64,000 nt of DNA from Fasciola hepatica. Its lineage: Eukaryota; Platyhelminthes; Trematoda; Plagiorchiida; Fasciolidae. Positions 58,981 to 64,000 of the stretch are shown here, piece after piece. The notes under the pieces were generated by a model. That model saw only the letters and a program-made list of their open reading frames with translations, was not told the DNA's origin and did no database searches. The translations under genes and the position numbers were made by a program. How positions within the stretch are numbered: the first letter of the stretch is position 1; the number at the start of each line of letters is the position of its first letter. Location of the stretch: contig CANUEZ040000129.1 of NCBI GenBank assembly GCA_948099385.1, forward strand, positions 7,818,501 through 7,882,500, given 5' to 3'.

Positions 58981-61535
58981 TTCCATATACATATAAGTAT
59001 ATATATATATATTTACATACATATATGTATATATATTCATATTCATACAGTAGATTCTCACCCTGAACTTTCATGTTATTCAAATCCATATTGATCCCAT
59101 TTCCGGTTTTGGTATTCCACTGGAAGAGTAATTGTCCGATCAATTTCTCCATATATTCGATCCAGCCATTCACATGAGGAACAATACGCGGCATGAGGAC
59201 GTAAATATCAAGTCGCGTATTATGTTTATTGGCCGGTCTGCTTCGACATCCAAGTAGTTTGTCTTTTAGAATATTGTTGGTTGACTGGACGGTAACTGTC
59301 AACTGAAGAAATACAAAGTAGACAGTCGTGTTCACGGAGTTACCTTCACGCACTTCTCGTTCAGTACGTCTATCCCAAAATCGGTAATGACAAAATATTT
59401 CATAATTTCAAGAATTTTATAAATAGTATTATTCAAGGTCACGTTAGTTAGTTAGTTACAAGAAGGTTACTTTGTAAAATTAGCAAACAATTCATTCTAG
59501 ATACCATTTGAGAAGTGGTTGAAATAACAATTAGTTCTGTTCGTCACCTGATGGCACAATGGATCCCATGCTGCGTATGGTTCTGGATTGCCTTTTGACT
59601 CGGCCATCCAATTATTCTGCATCATTGGGATTTCTACGGTAAACACTGGATGTGATTGGAAAGGCAAACAGTTGGACATTAGTATATCTCCAAGTGTTCT
59701 GTAGCCAAATCATGGTACGAAACAACGTAATTATAAAATGAAACAAGAATGATGATCTGACTCGAAGTTTTCTACAAGAAGATAACATTGGCAACATTCT
59801 GTGATGTGAATGGAGATCATCGCAACCAAAAAGCTTTCAAATGTCTCATGATGTGCGGTGCCTTGTGAATACGGTCTGATTAGTGGTTACCGTCATTCGC
59901 GCTTGTGAGGAGCAACGAATTGGTGAATTCGATTGACTGAGACACAAATGCGCAGACTAACAATCAGCCAAGGCGATTGTTGCACGTAATATCGTAATTC
60001 ATCTGTTCAAGTACATACCGAGTGCTCGGTTGATCCCTTTATCCAGTTCGGCTGAAGAAAAAGAACAATAAATTAATTTGGAAATTAACGGAGTGTTTAT
60101 ACCATTGTGTCATGAAATTCCATTAGATTTGCATTGTTCATTGCCAAGTAATCACTGGTGAACAGCTAATCAAATAATAGTAACAATTCACTGGCTATTG
60201 TTTCAATGACGTTTTCGAAGTCATTTTTGCTAATGCAATTCAAACTCACCGTTCAGTTTACAAATGCCTCAAGACAACAGAATTTTTACTCAAATTCAGA
60301 CTTGACCAGACAATCAGTGTCCTCACGGCCAAAATGATCAAGAACACATGGATTCCCATTATACGTACCTGTTGAGAAGCTGTCGGCCACAGATTTGTTT
60401 TCTTCATCGTTTACACGTTTCTCAGTTGGTTCACTGGGGCTTGCTTGACCCTGCGTTGAGTCTTGATTGATGTTTTTTAATTGTTCAACTTTTTCAGTGT
60501 TTACATCCACATTGAGACTTGCATTGCTCATAGGTTGACCTGATTGTGACAATAAGAAAATTATTATTCCATCTCATTTGTGGAATGAAACATTTTCTAC
60601 TTAGCACGTCACATTTCAGTGTACTTCATATTCTGAAAACGAAAGAGCCACTTTGTGGAAAACAACAATTACTTCAGTCAGAATCTGATGCTTCTTATCC
60701 CTGACGATTTCTTGGTAATAAGTAGCGACTGGCGACCATTTAGTAACTTTTAACTGCCACTCGGTGGTCACTTTCTAAGTTTGAAATTCCCGTGCTAGGG
60801 AACTGTATGAATAACGTACTCGTTACACATACCTGTTGTGGAGGTGTTCGCAATGGGTGGTTTCTTGTTCTCCTTCAAATCCTCCTCCATTTTGGAATCA
60901 TTTCCATCCTCGTTGTCCGTCATTTCATCACTATCTTCTTGGAGGGATTTTCCGGCATCACCGGCTCCGACGGCTTCCTCAAACTGTGTAACAGATCTTT
61001 CACTTGAAACTGGAATAGAGTGATTTGTATTAGGTAACTGCAAAGAATATTTTGGTAATAATTGTTGTCAGAGTGTACAGTGTTTTCTAGGTCATCAATA
61101 ATGTGCCTACTAACAAGTGCATAACTAGTCCGGGACGGATTGCAGTTTTACACATGTCCCCGTAGAGTCCCTGCAGCATGAAAAGCACACTGCAATCAGA
61201 CATGGTATTTGATTCACTCGGTCACTTGCAAACTTTCTCATCATTAGTATAGAAGTATACAAATTGATATCATCAGTCAGAAATATCGGCGGCTACACGA
61301 TTCAATAGAAGTGGGTGATTTTATCATAACTTTATTGGAATTCATTTCAGTCTTGGAAAATGAAGTTACGTAAAACTTACCAACACTTCCGACATTCTTC
61401 CAAGCTACTTTGACTGACACGTAACCTTAACTGTCGGATTCCCTCATTCACCGGGCAACACGAACTATGTCCAAGTTTGAGATAAGCACATATGAGTGTG
61501 CCCATGACAATAGCAGTTACAGTGCGTTTCGCCAT
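53584..61535 (-). CDS. Gene C: multi-exon secreted/membrane family member (641 aa, 14 exons)
   Basis: Exons 61535-61381, 61189-61152 (tentative), 61009-60833, 60539-60369, 60051-60019, 59633-59548, 59302-59062, 58523-58435, 57094-56923, 56582-56485, 54883-54713, 54630-54414, 53976-53800, 53684-53584. Architecture matches gene B exon for exon, with the same lengths and phases. The 61009 and 53976 exons are both 177 nt with related ends (CTATTCCAG acceptor, ACAG/GTATGTGTA donor), so one acidic exon was duplicated within the gene. Differences from gene B are few and include amino-acid changes in the acidic exons (GEDTKQQEMQ here, GEDMKQQKMQ in B). Function unknown; probable extracellular or surface protein from the signal peptide, cysteines and N-glycosylation sequons. 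Confidence 0.65.
55980..56282 (-). CDS. Orphan 303-nt exon candidate inside gene C
   Basis: Same as the candidate in gene B (47052-47354), open and with the same splice sites. Confidence 0.4.
58938..59040. repeat. (TA)n tract in gene C intron
   Basis: About 35 bases of pure TA followed by interrupted TA; longer and purer than the homologous tract at 50006-50092. Confidence 0.9.
60019..60051 (-). CDS. Gene C 33-nt microexon
   Basis: Acceptor TTCTTCAG, 33 bases, donor CTCG/GTATGT, reading ELDKGINRAL. Gene B has the same exon at 51109-51077 with ELEKGINRAL. It is homologous to the gene A microexon at 42675-42643. Confidence 0.75.
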
Positions 61536-61610
61536 AATTATTCAACGTGGTTACAATACCCATGTGATGGCTTCAGTAAAATAATGTCATGGAGCTGGTA
61601 ATTCTTGATA

Positions 61611-61620
61611 ATATAAAAAT
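61611..61620 (-). promoter_or_regulatory. TATA-like element upstream of gene C
   Basis: Same element and spacing as for genes A and B. Confidence 0.35.
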
Positions 61621-62527
61621 ACTAGTTCCATTCCAGTACACCGGGAACTGGACAAATACAATAAGCAGATTCAGCCCGTAGTCCAACTGGTGGGTTCGAA
61701 ATTACTCGGTAAACGTATACCACTTTGAAAAAGATACATCGTCCTTGATAGGGTAAGCGCCGTTACTTGGGCAGTTCATATGTTGGACGAAAGATATTGA
61801 AAGTCAAACCATTCTACGGGAACTTTTTGTGCATTGAGTTTCCACGAGATCCGTACAACTAGTGATCACAGACAGGCAGGAAGATACGACTACATATCAT
61901 GAAAAGTGATATATGTTTACTTCTTAGTTCGGTTGCTGCAGAGAAGTAGCAACCAGAACAGCCACAATCCAATAGCCGTTATACGTTATTCCAATTTAAC
62001 TAGAATCGTTGAAGTCTTTCACATTCAGGAGACCAAAGTGAATATACGAGATTGAACCACAAACGGGTTAGCTATAAATACTGTCCCAATGGGTGATATA
62101 CCGCTGATCCAATAATACATAAGTTGCTAATTGAATCGGATTGTCAATGCAAGGCTGTACTAACTTGACCAACATAGTCCGTTCATTCATAATGAACGAT
62201 TTCATGTCCGTTTAATCACCACTGACGGTTCACTCGAGTTGTGTCGACAGTTATATCCGATCACTTGGGAGGTAAATAAAGCATCTTCGAATGTATAACT
62301 TGCAAATACCGGTACCATTCAGCGATTTTTAAACTGACAGTGACTCGCACCTTTTCTCACAAGAATTCCGAAGAAGTCAAAATCTTACTACTTCCACTGT
62401 TTCCAGTGGCAGCACCAGAAATTCGAAGCTCCATGGCTGTAACCCATAACAAAGAACATACTGTACATCAAACCAACTATCAGCGGATGATCTTCAATAT
62501 TTGATTGTTAACTGGTCTAGAGAAAGG

Positions 62528-63824
62528 TTACACGTGGTAACCGATACGTCGACTGACCACCGTCTTTTTCCATAAAGCTGCTACCGAACAATAAACACTA
62601 ATATATAGGAAGATTTTCTTCATATCCTCTTCACATGAGCATGTGTTTGATCAATTGTTGCATCAGCAGTGTGAAAGCTGGATTGATTTTGATGAGATAT
62701 TTGCAAATTGTGTTACTCTGGGTGATAATAATACTACACATACCTGTCTCCAATGAGGATGTGAAGAATTGCATCTTCTGCTGCTTCATATCCTCACCGA
62801 TCTTGTCGTCGTTTTCATTCTCATTGTCAGTCATTGTAGCAGTGACTTCCTGAATGGGCTGTTCGGTAACCATAGCCCAGAATGCCTCGTCATAATGAGC
62901 ATCAACTTTATTGTCTAAAACTGGAATAGAGAGATTTATATAAAGCGGGCTGCAATAGTATCCGTATTTAAAAGCATTGACAAACTGGACGTCTCACTCT
63001 GCGACCTGTCTTGTCTCTTCGATTTATATTCATTCGCTTGATTGCCTCCTTAGAATATCAACGCCGCACATATATCTGTACTGTTGGATTCTATTCTCAC
63101 AAGTGAGGATATATAGTCTTTTTTATCAGTTACGCTCTAGCTTTGCATGTTGATCTATCCACTGAAAGTTCCACTTCCTTCCAGTTTGTTCCCACCAAAA
63201 GTACTGAACTGAAATTCATCGTACTCTATGATGCGAGAAAAACCACATGGTAGCAAGAGAATTCAATGCTCATTCTGTTCTGGATGATATTGATGTAAAG
63301 GATTTAAATGAATACGGGGTTTGGCAAACCCCAGCATTCATGTACGTTGTTACTCACTTTCAATCTCAAAATCAATCAGTCCTATTGATCCTTCAAACAA
63401 TTTGGTAACAACTGCCACATGTTGAGCAATTGCAGTTGCAATCTCTGTGGTTGGTTTTGTCACATCAAGCGTGATCAAAGCTTCTACATATAAACTTCTC
63501 CATCCGTCAAATCGTTCCACATGAATTCCAAGTGTGGGATATTTTTTGTCCAAAGACCTCATCAGATGCAGCAACTTCAGTAAACGAATGAATGCAATTG
63601 CAACGGAATATTTGTTTAGTGAAAGCATGCAAGTAATCTACATAATAATCTGTTACCCAAAACTCATCTGTGTTATTCAGTGGAAAATTCTTCAATAAGG
63701 GACAAAAGTTAGTAGAATGTTTCCTACAGGCTCCCAAAGGGTCGGTGTTTGCACAATGCTCTGAATAATTTGACATGAGTCTGCAATCAGTTGATAGTCT
63801 GTCACGTTGGCCGTGGTATTTCAA
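62528..63824 (-). CDS. Gene D, 3' exons only (continues beyond the window)
   Basis: Exons 63824-63657 (Cys-rich, 168 nt), 63574-63358 (217 nt, GWRSLYVE type), 62920-62744 (acidic, 177 nt) and 62628-62528 (membrane end and stop), all in frame. The Cys-rich exon is one codon shorter than in genes B and C (171 nt). Its central part reads DCRLMSNYSEHCANTDPLGA in place of the B sequence DCRLLSTFCKTWC...TDPLTA, while both flanks are identical. The length change is a multiple of three, which supports coding. Upstream exons lie past position 64000. Confidence 0.65.
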
Positions 63825-64000
63825 CTGCTAGTTAGCTGAGCTCGTTTTGAGCGCAACATGGCACTATTTATTTCCATGTTCATAAGCTATTCTGTCACAG
63901 TGGTCAGCCAAGCTATCTCTACCGACTGGATAAGCTAATCTCGGCTGCACAACTGTGATTCACAAAGTACTCATCAGTGTCAATAGTCATGTTAAACCCC

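Larger units (their letters stand above)
52301..61240. repeat. Tandem segmental duplication, unit 2 (about 8.94 kb)
   Basis: Second copy, carrying the gene B promoter and signal-peptide exon and gene C exons 2-14. The most visible length differences from unit 1 are in the (TA)n tract near 58940-59040. Confidence 0.9.
61241..64000. repeat. Tandem segmental duplication, unit 3 (cut by window end)
   Basis: Third copy, carrying the gene C promoter and signal-peptide exon and the 3' exons of gene D. It is close to units 1 and 2 except for a sharply diverged block at about 63705-63850. Confidence 0.9.

Noticed and set aside
1..64000. CRISPR arrays, bacterial operons, ribosome binding sites or riboswitches
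   Set aside because: No short direct repeats with regular spacers, and gene structure with introns shows a eukaryotic genome.

Overview
The window looks like eukaryotic, AT-rich, repeat-dense nuclear DNA from a flatworm, most likely a digenean trematode of the schistosome type. The basis is: Penelope-like retroelements (PLEs) with a GIY-YIG endonuclease, two tRNA-headed SINEs carrying a minimal type I hammerhead ribozyme (the arrangement known from schistosome Sm-alpha repeats), a decayed Ty3/Gypsy element, and multi-exon genes with very short exons. No bacterial-style operon, rRNA gene or CRISPR is present. Species cannot be fixed from sequence alone.

Layout. 1-10289: old transposon debris. 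It holds two diverged copies of a roughly 800-base repeat (1-775 and 1871-2705), a Ty3/Gypsy element broken into gag, protease, RT, RNase H and integrase remnants (4011-9120), and a scrap of DDE transposase (about 9480-9640). 10290-26221: exactly four head-to-tail copies of a 3983-base unit built from a PLE (RT plus GIY-YIG endonuclease, both interrupted by the same lesions in all copies), with a second, opposite-strand GIY-YIG relic and an internal 85-base inverted repeat. 26222-43371: minus-strand exons of an unrecognised gene family, with a dispersed repeat pair, (TA)n tracts and two ribozyme SINEs at 41202-41940. 43372-64000: a tandem segmental duplication of about 8.93 kb (43372-52300, 52301-61240, 61241 to the window end), each unit carrying one gene of the same family on the minus strand.

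The main result is the gene family. Reading splice sites and phases by hand gives: gene A (43665 to 38715, 7 exons, 260 aa, signal peptide to transmembrane tail); gene B (52591 to 44658) and gene C (61535 to 53584), each 14 exons and 641 aa; and the 3' end of gene D (63824 to 62528). All junctions in these models keep the reading frame. The proteins would be secreted or type I membrane proteins with acidic low-complexity exons, a 33-base microexon and alternating short/long exon pairs of fixed phase. Further exons at 38454-34137 and 30821-28108 follow the same phase rules and could be a long isoform of gene A or an older array member. I do not recognise the family and assign no function.

Each duplication breakpoint lies inside intron 1, so every gene has the same promoter and signal-peptide exon, but gene A has a different second exon (poly-Asp) from B and C. 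Gene D has a Cys-rich exon far more diverged than its surroundings. All exon models are hand-derived and need transcript support.
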